Origin: Plectrocnemia conspersa
Taxonomy: Eukaryota; Arthropoda; Insecta; Trichoptera; Polycentropodidae
Assembly: GCA_009617715.1 (NCBI GenBank)
Contig: VTFK01000186.1
Coordinates: 372,001-436,000, forward strand
Direction: 5' to 3'
DNA length: 64,000 nt
Below are positions 11,884 to 23,095 of this stretch, piece by piece. How positions within the stretch are numbered: position 1 is the stretch's first letter; every line of letters begins with the position of its first letter. The position numbers and the translations under genes were made by a program. The notes under the pieces are model-generated. The model made no database searches. It was not told where the DNA came from and worked only from the letters and a program-made list of their open reading frames with translations.

Positions 11884-13334
11884 ATGATGAACTAGATATA
11901 AATATAATTAAAGAAACATGGGAAATAATAGGAACTAAATTAAATTATTTAATAAATAAAGCACTCTCCTTAGGAAAAATGCCTGAAAATTTAAAGATTG
12001 CTACTATTGTACCTATACCTAAAATAAAAAATAGTAAAAAAACTAAAGAAATGAGACCAATCAACATGCTACCGTGTATAGAAAAAATAATAGAAAAAGT
12101 AGTAATCAAACAATTAAAGGAATTTATTACTTCTCAAAACATAATATGTGAACAACAATCGGGATTCAGAGAAAAGCATTCTACTGAAACTGCATTACAA
12201 GTAGTGATAAATGATTGGCTGTTGGCTAAGGATACAAACAAAATTATTGGAGCAGTTTTCTTGGATTTCAAGAGAGCCTTCGAAACAACAGACAGAAAAA
12301 TAATGTTAAAGAAATTGGAGAGTATAGGTATAAGTGATATAGTTTTAAGATGGTTTAATAATTACTTATATAAAAGAAAACAAAAAGTTAAAATAAATAA
12401 TGTATATTCTGAAGAGAAATTAGTGTCTTATGGAGTACCACAAGGGTCTAAATTGGGACCATTGTTATTTGTTTTGTATATTAATGATATAGTTAATAAC
12501 GTGAAAAAATGTAAAATTAATGTATTGCATAGGTGATAACATTAAAGAAATTGTAAATAATTTAAATAATGAATTAAGTATATTTGAAATATGGTTAAAG
12601 AATAATGTACTTAAATTAAATGAGAATAAAACTAAATGTATGTTTATTAATTATAAAAATGTGTTAGATAATAGTACCAAAATAGTAATAAATAACTCTA
12701 GTATAGAAATAGTGGATAATATAAAATATTTAGGAGTAATTGTTGATACAAAATTAAATTTTAAAGAACATTGTAATTACAATTTAAAAAAAATTAGTAG
12801 AAAAATAGGTTTATTATCTAGATTAAAAAATATATTAAGTATAAATACAAAAAAAAAAATTTACAATAGTATAATATTGCCCCATTTTAATTATTGTGCA
12901 ACACTATTAAATATGGTTAATAAATTAGACAAACAAATGTTGCAAAAATTACAAAATACGCAATTAGAGTAATCTTAAATAAAAATAGATTAACTAATTG
13001 TAAAAGTATGATTGATAGATTAGAATGGTTGAATGTTCAAGAAATATTGAGTATGAATGTTTTAGTATTTATATATAAGTTAGAAAATAATATGTTACCA
13101 GAATATTTTAATAAGTATTTAATAAGAAATAAAGATGTACCTAAATTTAATACAAGAAATAGAGAAAATTTAAAGATAATTAAGTATAAGAAAACGAGTA
13201 CGGCTAGGGGAGTTATGTACGGAGGTTTTGATTTATATAATAGTCTTCCAAGAGAAATCCGAAACAGCAAAAATATAACGGGTTTCATAAATGGAATAAA
13301 AAAACACCTTCGTACATATAGAAATAAATTATAA
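11884..13334 (+). pseudogene. Reverse transcriptase of CR1/L2-like LINE lacking its catalytic YADD box
   Basis: Readable boxes are: KIATIVPIPK and RPINMLPCIEKI (fingers), QSGFREKHSTETAL, the motif A region GAVFLDFKRAF (12250-12285), and VSYGVPQGSKLGPLLFVLYIND (12425-12490). The next box should be (F/Y)ADD, but the sequence jumps from CKIN to YCIGDNIKEI at about 12518-12526, so a small deletion removed the catalytic aspartates and shifted the frame. A second frameshift lies at about 12957-12962, after which the frame continues from AIRVILNKN through IDRLEWLNVQE to LYNSLPREIRN near the end. The protein cannot be catalytically active. Clade assignment (CR1, L2 or Daphne-like) is inference from the C-terminal PREIR motif and the structure. 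Confidence 0.85.
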
Positions 13335-13340
13335 TATTAA
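11884..13340 (+). mobile_element. CR1/L2-group non-LTR retrotransposon, 5' truncated, 5' part of split element
   Basis: The element enters in the connector just upstream of the reverse transcriptase and is readable from about 11884. It runs through RT fingers, palm, thumb and C-terminal domain to a stop at 13332-13334. The 3' UTR is interrupted at TTAA 13337-13340 and resumes at 17602. There is no endonuclease or ORF1, so it is strongly 5' truncated, as is usual for this group. Very low GC and A-rich codon use resemble the surrounding DNA, suggesting long residence or adaptation to an AT-rich host. Confidence 0.85.
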
Positions 13341-14759
13341 CCCTTTGCGCTCGTAAGTCGACTATGTGTCGACATCGTATTTCAAGCGTTGTACTCGAAC
13401 GTCGACAATATGTCGACAAAACTTTGAATGCATTTATTGGCTTTGTGTTCAAGCAAATTTTGAAAATTTAAATTTATTAATAGTAAAAAGACTTCTGTTA
13501 AACACATTTCAGTAATATTGAATTTTTAACTTATGCAAATAGCTCAATAATCTTAAATTTACAAGTGTAAGTTTATTGTAAAATTTTTCATCGGAACATG
13601 GTCAAAGCGCGCGCTGTTAGGACGGCATCGCGCTAGACTTGACAGATTAAGGTTGTCAATTATTGCTTTAAAACTGATTTTTTTTTTTCCTTCTAAGGGC
13701 ATCTATATTTTTTATGATATGGGATGAAACGGGATCATATGCTCTAATTGTGCATAATTATTACTTTTATATTGTGTGTCTGTTATGAAATAAAAAAATA
13801 AAATTTTTTAAGACAAAAAAAAAGAGCGAGATGCCGTTATGCTAGCAGAGCTCGCTTACTCGCTCGCACCAATAAAATGAGCGATTGACAACTATCGACC
13901 TGGGTACTCAACTCAAACGATAATATTAGTCTCAACACATTTAATGTATTTTCGAGCTAGCTAAATAGCTAAATTATGTAAAACAGAATTAGTAATCTGT
14001 GTTTTAATTATTTATAAATACATATATTGATTTTCTTTTAAAAATTATCCATATAATTACGAATGACGATATAATATTGAATTTTTAAGGACGTGACGAT
14101 GAATTCGATATTAACCGCGATATTATTACTGTGACAGTAATAGCATGCGTTTATGCTAAGACTATTTTTACCAATTTTAAATATAGTACAAGTATTTAAA
14201 GTTTCAAGTTTTAGGATAATCTTTTAATGTAATCATTTTTTATGATCAATTTATTTATATTTTTTAGAACTGTTTTAATAAATTCAAAACTTAAAAATTC
14301 AAAAATAAAGCCACGAGGCCAAACTACGCTGGTTCGCTCTAGGTGTAAAAACGCCTGCCAATCCAAAACAGATCCCCACAAAAAAACAATGTAATATTTA
14401 TCATTTCTGCCTCAAATGGGCAAATACATACGAAAAACTTGTAGAATATTTGTCTAAATATAAAATTTGATCATTTTCACAAAATATTATAAAACTTTAC
14501 CAGCCCCACCTATTTTTTTTTTATGTACTAAAAAATTGGGTGGGGCCTGGCCCCGATTGCATTTATATTATCACCACAGCTGATATTTTTGAGCGCCATT
14601 TCAAAATTTGTTAATATGTGGGGGCACCTATTCATGCCATATTTTTAAAAATATTATGGTTAAAATAATTTATTTACAGCCTTAAAATATACTAAAAAGC
14701 CATTTTATTAGGCTCAAATGCTCACGGCACCTTTAAATGTCTAATGAGTACTAGCGATT

Positions 14760-14803
14760 TTCTTGATGACACCTATATAAGTCATCCGCGGTGAAAGGGT
14801 TAA
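14760..14803. repeat. Internal piggyBac-like terminus (GGG|TTAA)
   Basis: The sequence ends GCGGTGAAAGGG and is followed by TTAA at 14800-14803. Read in reverse it starts CCCTTTCACCGCGG and carries a dyad GATGAC ... GTCATC, analogous to the GTCGAC ... GTCGAC dyad of the left end at 13341. It could be the true right end of a 1.46-kb element (13341-14799), or the end of a nested relative. A further degenerate dyad of the same style, GGATGACTC ... GCGTCATTG, follows TTAA at 14878-14915. Confidence 0.5.
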
Positions 14804-15307
14804 AAGTATTGTAAAACATATTTTTTTCAGTGAGTTTTAGGATTGCATTACACTTATATAAATTTATCCATATTTAACACTCTAAAGGTGGATGACTCAA
14901 ATATGCGTCATTGAAAAACTATTGTTAAAAGTCGTTTATGCACAACATAATCAACACTTACACGTTTAATTGGATAAGATTTAAAACACAGTTTGTAAAT
15001 TAGTGATATCTATTATATATTGTTAACTATAATTACAGTTTACAATCAATAGATGTCGCTTAGCAGTTAGGGCTTAATTTTAATAATAGCGCATTCTTAA
15101 TATTAAAATGTTTAGTTTGCTGCGGGACCTGAACCGATAGTCTCTAGGATATCAGTTCAACGCCTTAAGGACTACGACATTCCGGTTATACAAGACAATC
15201 TAAATATAAAGTTGTAAAATCGCCATGACGCGTTTTGAATGTCTCTCTGTAAAACATATGACTGAAGAATATAGACAAGGTTATTTTGCTCGTGTAACAC
15301 CATAGAC

Positions 15308-15664
15308 CAGAGGTCGGCAAACCTTTTTTGTGAAGGACCAGATTGTAAATATTTTAAGCTCAGCGGGCCAGGAAGCAAAATTAAAATAAGCTTTATCATT
15401 TCTCTCAAATATTCAAATGTATTGCAAAAGGCGTTACGTGGGCACTGAAGATGCTGTCAAATTTAAAGTGCATAACGTCACGGTGAAATACAAAGCAATA
15501 GGAGCACCTTATAAGGTGATACCTAGCTAGCTCCTTAACTCGACGGTTGGCCGCTCTATTATAGCACATACTTTGATTTTTTTATATGTCAAATCTAACA
15601 ATTACTTGCAGGCCGGATTAAAATAAGCAGAGGGCTTGATTTGGCCGTAATTTTCTGACCTCTG
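15308..15664. mobile_element. hAT-type MITE with perfect 8-bp target duplication
   Basis: The left end CAGAGGTCGGCAAAC and the inverse of the right end, CAGAGGTCAGAAAAT, form terminal inverted repeats (first 8 bases identical, 12 of 14 overall). The flanks are an identical 8-bp repeat CCATAGAC at 15300-15307 and 15665-15672. Length is 357 bp with no coding capacity. The 8-bp duplication and the CAG-type ends fit the hAT superfamily. It must have been mobilised in trans by a transposase encoded elsewhere. Confidence 0.9.
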
Positions 15665-15755
15665 CCATAGACAGTGAATATATTAAAAATATCTAATTTA
15701 ATTTGGCCTTCTTTTTCGTATTTTAAATATTCCTATCCTAAGTGCATGTAAACGC

Positions 15756-16420
15756 AGGACAAATACCCCCTGGATAGATATATCTCCCATCAAAACTCCC
15801 CTGGACATTAACCCCCTGTACAAATAATCCCCTGTGCAAATAACCCCCTGACAAATAGCCCCCTGAAAATTAACCCCGTGTAAATAACCCCCTGACGATT
15901 AACCCCCGCCACGTATAGAGATAAGTATTTTATATAAGTTGTTATTATTTATAATAAATGGTCATTATTTTAATAAAATAATGTTTAATACGAATAATCA
16001 GTATCAATACTAATTATTCGTATTAAACATTATTTTAATAAAATATCAATAAAACTAACACATTTACGAAGAAAATATACGTATTGTATATTTTGTACCG
16101 GTGACCGGTGCGAGCAAAATTGTTATAAAGAGTATAAAAAAAAAAAAAAAAAAATATTATTAGGCTAGATACATATGTATGTATAATACAGCTAAACTTT
16201 GGTAATGGCGTCAGTATATGTTTTATTAAGTATAATAGAGCGTCACGAGACGTGTTAAGTAATATCTGTATTATCTTTATACGTGGCGGGGGTTAATTGT
16301 CAGGGGGATTATTTGCATGGTGGGTTAATTGTCAGGGGTTATTTGCACGGGGGGGTCAATGTCAGGGGTTTTGATGGGGGTTATTGTCCAAGGGGTATAT
16401 TTCCAGGCGGTTAGTGTCCT
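15756..16420. mobile_element. Foldback element with arms of short C-rich repeats
   Basis: The left arm (15756-15915) consists of tandem variants of a unit like AAATAACCCCCTGACA. The right arm (16275-16420) is the same series in inverse orientation, with variants such as TTAATTGTCAGGGG. Both arms begin AGGAC in the outward-to-inward reading and both reach the inner word GCCACGTATA before AGATAA. The arms are therefore homologous along about 150 bp. The centre is AT-rich and contains a 32-bp hairpin and a poly(A) run at 16138-16154. No coding sequence is present. Boundaries are approximate and no target duplication was identified. Confidence 0.7.
15967..16044. repeat. 32-bp inverted repeat with 14-base loop inside foldback element
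   Basis: The left arm 15967-15998 and right arm 16013-16044 are inverse complements apart from one mismatch near the outer end. The inner arm word is AATACGAATAAT, and the loop is 15999-16012. It would extrude or fold as a long AT-rich hairpin. Confidence 0.85.
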
Positions 16421-16924
16421 AGAACCATATTTTCTAATCTAGATTCTCCTTTATATATGGACCTTCGCTTTACTTTATTTGGAATCTCATTATCGGCAAC
16501 TTAGCGTCAAAAGTGTTAAATTTTGCTTTTAAAAATCATTGGTTATATCGTCAAAATGTATCCTTTTGCTTAAAACATATGTGCTGATGTGCATATTGTT
16601 TGTGTTTTATTTATTGTAAGGTGCATAACAATTTTTCGTATTAAATGTGTTTTTAAACGTTATTATATGTTGATATATGTTTTATTTAACTAACATATAT
16701 TTTTTTTTTTTTATAATACGTTTATTGTAATCTATTTTTCTAAAAAGTCTAAAACTTGTTAATGGGAATATATTAACTATTTACCAAGAAAAAACAACAA
16801 TTAAAAAAACTAAAAACTAAGGTTTTACTAAGAAAAAAAAACAACAAGTAAAAAACTTGTGCTCTTTGTAATTTTAATCTTGATTAAATTTTATTGTAAC
16901 CATTATTTTTTTGTATGAACGCAA

Positions 16925-17015
16925 ATTGTTGATCGATGTTATGAGCGCTAAACGCTATAGAACGAGCGCGATGCGCAAGATAATAAGCGCATTGCGCAAG
17001 ATAATAAACGATAGG
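16925..17015. repeat. Short GCGC-containing direct repeats
   Basis: The words GCGCAAGATAATAA occur twice, at about 16973-16986 and 16993-17006, next to AGCGCTAAACGC. They lie within the piggyBac-like block and may be subterminal repeats. Their function is unknown. Confidence 0.4.
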
Positions 17016-17601
17016 TGCAAAAAAAATACAAACAGTCCAATATTTTAATTATTCAGAATTCATATGACATCTAGCTATTTACAAATTTCTTAATGGTTAT
17101 AAACCCCTGCCGTAACATCACTCAGCTGTTTTTTTAAATAATTAATTTATTTGTTTTACCGCGCATTTGATTGCGATGGACGAAAAATCATCTAAAAACA
17201 TCATTACATTTACCTTCCTATACTATGTATACCTAATACTATGTCATTTATTTTTTGTGAATAGTAAGTACAATTCTTCGTGAACACATTTTAATAAATT
17301 ATTCTTTTCTAAGTTTAATGGTTAACGTTTTACAAAATATTTAAAAAAAGTACAATAAAAAAAGTTATTTTCCGATTAAAGTATTTAAATTATAATATAT
17401 TTTAAATATTTAATTTATTTTTTTTAACTAAAATACTGACAAACTATCAATCTTTCGCTGTATTAATTTTAATTTGTAAAAAGATTAATCAAAACATGTT
17501 TTATTTCATTTTTACTTCCAAAAATTGAACATAAAAAAAGTCTCGAAATTAAATACGAGCTGGCGCTACCCCAACCAAAAAAAAAATACGAGTGCAAAGG
17601 G

Positions 17602-17741
17602 TTAAATCTTTATTATTGTATATTTTTATTTTTTCTTTCTGTTATGTATTTTTTATATATTTTTTATATATGTTTACTAAATTTGTTAGATGTAAAGATT
17701 AGCTATTAAGCTAAATAAATTATTAAAATAAAATAATCTAG
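17602..17741 (+). mobile_element. 3' UTR and tail of the split CR1/L2-like LINE
   Basis: This continues the LINE after the piggyBac-like insertion. The last part, 17678-17722, is identical over 45 bases to the inverse of the window end (63956-64000), proving it is a repeated 3' terminus. It ends in an A/T-rich short-repeat tail (TTATTAAAATAAAATAA) rather than plain poly(A), as is common in this LINE group. It contains the small hairpin TTAGCTATTAAGCTAA. Confidence 0.8.
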
Positions 17742-18855
17742 CGAGCTAAACTATCACCACGTATTGTAAAAACGTTTTATATTAAATAGTATTTATTTTT
17801 TATATTACATAGCGCATTTAAATAAATAATATTTTCGTAAATAAATCTCAGTATTCTTATCTCATACTATTTTTTATATTCTCTATTGATATTTGAACGA
17901 CCCAAAACTTGGACCATAATCATAAATTATTCGTAATAAATTTGATGCATTGAAAAATGTTAAAGAATTTAAATTCGCATTTAACTCGTAATAGGATTAA
18001 AGCAATATTTTATACATATAAAATCAGTTAATCCCATACATTGAATATATATATATATATTTAAAAAAATTAAAACGAGACAGCAATTTAAATATATATA
18101 TATTATTATCTAGTGCGTCGTTAGTAAGCTTTATTAAATCAAGTTTACTCAATTGAACTGCAATAATAGACGTTTCATATTTATTAGTATGGTACAAAAG
18201 ACACATTTTATGTGTCCCGGCTCGTAAAGCAAAGAACATGTAAATGATGTACATGTTGACGACGTGAAACTTTTTTATTTTATACGGTAATAAAATTACA
18301 TCGTAAATGACTTATTTATTATTTGTTACACCGTGAATATAAAACGTAAAAAACACAACATGAATTGCGCTGTTGTTTTTCTCGTGGCTTCTTAGGATGG
18401 AAAAAATCAAGATTTAGAATTGTATCTTTACGTATGCATCACTATATAAATAATATATTTTTCATCAGCAATACACTGTTATATAAAAAAACATATATTT
18501 ATTATTAAGAATATTTTTGGATTTAACTTTATGTTCAATTCAAACATTTTTATATTATAACCAATTTAAAATGTTAACAGAGAAATATAAAAAAATGTCT
18601 TACAATATACATATAATAAATTTCATTATATATTATGTATTAGATAATCCCGAAATGGAAGTCTTTTTAATATGCAAGCTTTAAAAATCAGTCGTGCTTT
18701 ACCGGTTAATACCAAAGTACGTCTAATGTTATATCTAAATTGCTTTTCAGCATCTACATACTTTGCAAAAATTAAATACGAAATTGTATATTGTATGAAT
18801 TTCTTAAAAATAATCTAATAAATCAATTATAGGTGATTTATAGATATTCGTATTG
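17742..18855. other. AT-rich gene-free stretch
   Basis: No coding or repeat structure is recognised, apart from short TA runs near 18047 and 18095. Confidence 0.5.
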
Positions 18856-18859
18856 TCAA

Positions 18860-19520
18860 ATTGTCAAAGATATTCGAACGGGAAATTAGGATATCAAGAA
18901 TAGTCCTGGATGTGGAAAAACATCAAAGTTGGCTCTAGAAATAAAAGCAAATCCCACCCAAACTATTAATCAGCTGGCCGAGAAACTAAACAAGTCCAAT
19001 TTAACAGTGCATTGTAAGATTGGAAAGAGTTTAGACACATTGTTTATGGGTTTAATGCGAAATGATAAAAGAAAACAAGTCAGCGTTTATCTGTTTATCC
19101 CAAAAGCTTATAGCCTTTTCTTGATCATTTATTAACCAAATATAAAAAATGGTGTTGTACGACAATAATCGTCGTACAAGACTGATTATCCAAAAGTCAA
19201 GTAACAAAACTCACCTCAAAGTCCTCTCTCACTGTAAAAAAAAGTAATTTTATGTGTACGATGAGATTGCAAAGAGATTATGCATTATTATTTTTTTAAA
19301 CCAGGGCAAACAATAACTGAATCATTTCCAAAAATAAGTTAAAATATGTCTGTGACCAGTCGAATAGTCTAACAACGCGATAATGCAAATCCCCGTGTGG
19401 CAAAATTATTTTTTGATAAAACCAAGGAGCTTGGCTGAAATGTTTTATCTCATCAACCCTATGCTTCTGACCTTGCTCCTTTCGACTACCGTTTATTTCG
19501 ATCAATGTAACATTTCTTAT
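18860..19520 (+). pseudogene. Decayed mariner transposase
   Basis: The open part 18929-19040 reads as the second helix-turn-helix of mariner transposases: KANPTQTINQLAEKLNKSNLTVHCKIGK. After a frameshift come remnants such as LYDNNRRTRL at about 19155-19185 (the segment following the first catalytic Asp). A block with the third Asp reads PYASDLAPFDYRLFRSM at about 19457-19507. The second catalytic region (QRDNANP) is just readable at 19375-19395. Several stops and frameshifts are present, and no terminal inverted repeats were found. The strongest similarity is to the mariner D,D34D type; the subfamily is not assigned. Confidence 0.7.
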
Positions 19521-19530
19521 GCCTGCACTA

Positions 19531-20549
19531 CACTCTCTGAAAGTTGGCCAAGGTTGGCCAAGGACGGAGTATATAGTGGGTTACTTTGCGGTTACATCGG
19601 TTGAGTTTTGTTCTGCCCGCTCTAAAATCTCTCGGAAGTTGTCTGAGGCTACCAAGAACGAGAAGTAAAGTGGTGGTAATTCAGTCGACATTGTTGGCAA
19701 ACTACTTCACCTTTCGCTATCTCACGTGCTAAGTGACGAGAGTGAGAGAGACAATGATATGGTTTTTCGCAAACTGAAATAAAACGAGTAACCCGATTCA
19801 AATTCGGAATGCGCGTAGGCGTCCTATGGTCAACACGCATGACAAGCGCTGCATCGTGGACACGTGGTCAAGTTATAATACCACATGCTTATTGGGAACT
19901 TCAACAAACTCTTACTGACATCTATGAATATTTTAGGGCACCAAAAGGGATTAGTTATATTTTTGATAGTATATTCTTCTAACAGTTATCGTTATTATAT
20001 TTTTTTTCATATAAAATTAAATAATTAAAAAATTATTAGTGCTACTTGATTTTGTTAAAAAAAATCGTTTCGAATATCTTTATGTATTTTCCTAGATCGG
20101 TTTAAATAAATGTCACACCATAACGAATTCTTATTTAAAATCGATGGCGACCAATTTTAGAATAGTCACAGATGTGGTGTTTGTATTCTGAACTATCATT
20201 TTTATGTCTTATGGCATTTTGCAAAAGCCGACAAAGGTTTTGCGTAAATTGAATATTTACGATCGAAAAGTTTTCACTGATATTGTATTGGTAAGTGCCA
20301 CACAAGCTTTTATAATTATCAGTAGCGTAATTTTAATAATATTACAATTCAAGAATTGCGATTATTTGGCACATTTTTTGATCGCGCGCAAATATGCTAG
20401 CTGTATGTGACAGCAGCCGCCGTGCGGACGTCATTCACGGCCGCCGTCTGGACGGCATATGATATTTGTGGTAGTGTGACCGCTACTCGGAAGTCGGCGA
20501 CCTCTGCTAACTTCAGTTAAACTTCGGTTCGGACAACTTCCAGAGAGTG
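19531..20549. mobile_element. Unclassified element with CACTCTCTG inverted termini
   Basis: The left end CACTCTCTGAAAGTTGGCC (19531-19549) and the inverse of the right end CACTCTCTGGAAGTTGTCC (20531-20549) agree in 17 of 19 bases. A third related word, CTCTCGGAAGTTGTC, lies inside at about 19630-19645, and TTGGCCAAGG is doubled just inside the left end. The interior is less AT-rich than the surroundings (20405-20530 is clearly GC-rich). No transposase motif was recognised. The 68-residue frame at 20204-20410 (+) has a hydrophobic middle but no known domain. No convincing target duplication is visible, so the superfamily is unknown. Confidence 0.55.
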
Positions 20550-21060
20550 TATTTCAAGCATTAGATTTTAAAAAATAAAAATGCAGACGATTTTAAGAAT
20601 ATTTTGCATCAAAATCTCAAACATTTTATGCTAAAAAAAATTTAAAAATGGACCGATTGGTGGAAGAAGGTTATATTTTTAAAAGTATATTTTTTTGAGT
20701 CATTAAAAAGCGATATTTATTTCGAGGTTAGTGTATATAATAAATATATTTTTCTACACTTACGAATTACGTATTTTTATACAATACCTAATGGTAAGGC
20801 TAATCCTGGAAAATTATTTAACCAGAATTAAGCAAAATAAATCAAAAATATTTGGAAATAATTTTTTTGTCTCATAAATAAATTATTCATAAATAAATAA
20901 TTTTCTAGCTGTTACTGTAATAGTGATCACAAAAAATGGCATAAATATAATATTTATAATTATTAAGAAATCCTGATTTTATGCTATTAATTGATACTTA
21001 ATTTATTCCCATTGTATAATAACAAATGTAATACATACATGTTTAAATATCATTTTTTAT
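20550..21060. other. AT-rich gene-free stretch
   Basis: No feature is recognised. Confidence 0.5.
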
Positions 21061-21325
21061 AAATATGGTAAAGTTATTTAAAACACTGACCCATCATATA
21101 AAATATTAACAATAAAGACGTTATTAAAATAGTTTAATCTGCCGTGCGAATAAATTTTGCTAAAATTAGTTATTAATATATACCTTATTAATATTATAAA
21201 TGTGGAAATTATTTAAAACACTGACCCATCATATAACATATTAATAATAATAAATAGGTTATTAAAATAGTTAAACCTAACGTACGAGCTATTATTGTTA
21301 AAATAAGTTAATAATATATAACAGT
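21061..21325. repeat. Tandem duplication, unit about 135 bp
   Basis: The string TTATTTAAAACACTGACCCATCATATAA occurs at about 21073 and again 135 bases later. It is followed in both copies by GTTATTAAAATAGTT and a (G/T)CCGTGCGA- or CTAACGTACGA-like word. Two diverged copies are present. Confidence 0.75.
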
Positions 21326-21364
21326 TCTAAAAATAAATAATAATGAAAACTCTTGTAAATATAT

Positions 21365-21389
21365 TATATATATATATATATATATATTG
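21365..21389. repeat. Short (TA)n run
   Basis: A run of about 12 TA dinucleotides. Confidence 0.9.
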
Positions 21390-21911
21390 TTAAAAAAAGC
21401 AAAAATAAATAAGCAGTCGTAAATATCTTCCTCCTTCAATAACACTCGACGCCTCGAAAAGCAAAAAAATTATCTTTCAATTAACATAATTGGATAATAA
21501 CGTCCCTCTTTAAGACTTGCAAATTAAAATAGGTAATAATCTAATTCTGGACTTTATATATAAAATACCAAACATAAATTTAATTTTTTTATCGGCATTA
21601 CAATTAAAATCAATTAAAAAATGAAACTCGTGATAAATAAAAAACAATTGTCTTTTGAATCTAAAATTGTATTCAAGAAATAATTCGAAACATCTGCTTC
21701 AAACATATATTTGAGGTTCATATAGTTTGATCTTTGTTTGTCTTTATATTTATTGGTTGCAAAACTTTAAACCCTCAAAATCTAGGCAATACAAATTAAT
21801 ACATTTCAGATGTAATGTTAAAGTAAACTAACAAGATTTACATCTATAACTTAAATCGATTACTTTAGTAATTTTAAAACATTGTTGATAGTTGCAGAGA
21901 AGGACTTTAAA

Positions 21912-22099
<188 letters not shown>

Positions 22100-22104
<5 letters not shown>

Positions 22105-23095
22105 AAACGATAAAATCAAATAATAGTGGTGGCTCTCATTAAAGAAATAAAAAACACAAAGAATCCATTTTTTATGATAGAATAATTTTCAACATTCTTT
22201 TAAGTTGTTAAAAATTGAAACTCTTTAAAAATCATAAAGAATAAACTATAATGTTTTAATACATAGAATAATATAGTGAAGTTTTGAATGATAATTATAA
22301 GTATCAGAATTTTTTACAACGGAATACTGGTATTGACTTAATGAAAATATTTTGGTAATATTAATTTTACTACTTCATTTAATATGATATTACCAACAAT
22401 TGTGATATTATTATGGGGTATATTAAATGCTTTGATATGTATTTTGAAATAAATAATGCATCTACATATAAATTTACTGGTACATTTAAAATTTAAAAAG
22501 TAAACAGCCGCGCAAACTATTTTAGGGTTAAATTTTACCGACCGTTTTAAAAAAACATATTTTTCTTAAAACTCATTTAACAAAAAAATTCTCTAATTTT
22601 TAATAAGGCTAAATAAATTACTGCATAAAACCGCATATTACTTTTTTTAAATGTAAGTATAATTCACATGGGTAAGTTTTTTCAACCAACAATTGTTTGT
22701 CTTAATTTTTTTTAAATTATTAAAATACTTTGAGATCTTAAATAATTTTAAATTATAATATTTAAAAATATATATATATATAACATTATTGTGTAAAATT
22801 ATATTATATCTCATTATGTTATGTTTTAACGTATATTTATTTTTCAACAATTTTAATATACTTATTATTTTATTTTTGAATTTAATTTTTCTTCGTTAAA
22901 ATTTTACATTTGCCATTTTTTTACCATAATAATTAAATTCAACCTCAATTTAGTATATGATGAAATTCATTGACATTAAAATATAGTTCTACAAATAACC
23001 TTAATATTAAATATTTATAGCGAAAATGTTTATTTAAGTCAAATTGCAACATAATAACATTATACATAAAGCTAATAGTCTGTTTTACTGTATGT
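22100..23095. other. AT-rich gene-free stretch
   Basis: No feature is recognised. Open frames such as 22647-22850 (-) are low-complexity Asn/Ile/Lys/Tyr translations of AT-rich DNA. Confidence 0.5.

Larger units (their letters stand above)
13341..17601. mobile_element. piggyBac-like insertion of 4.26 kb, non-autonomous, nested in LINE 3' UTR
   Basis: The left end reads TTAA|CCCTTTGCGCTCGTA and the right end TACGAGTGCAAAGGG|TTAA. The terminal inverted repeats match in 14 of the first 15 bases. The flanking TTAA at 13337-13340 and 17602-17605 is the duplicated target typical of piggyBac-type elements, whose ends start CCC. The interruption lies exactly within the 3' UTR of the surrounding LINE. 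The left subterminal region repeats GTCGAC-type dyads (13358-13375 and 13402-13420). No transposase frame is visible inside, so it is non-autonomous or decayed. It hosts a hAT MITE and a foldback element. A further piggyBac-like terminus at 14760-14799, GCGGTGAAAGGG followed by TTAA, means the block could also be a composite of two elements. Confidence 0.75.

Noticed and set aside
13037..13288. 83-codon minus frame
   Set aside because: It is antisense to the C-terminal domain of the CR1/L2-like reverse transcriptase.
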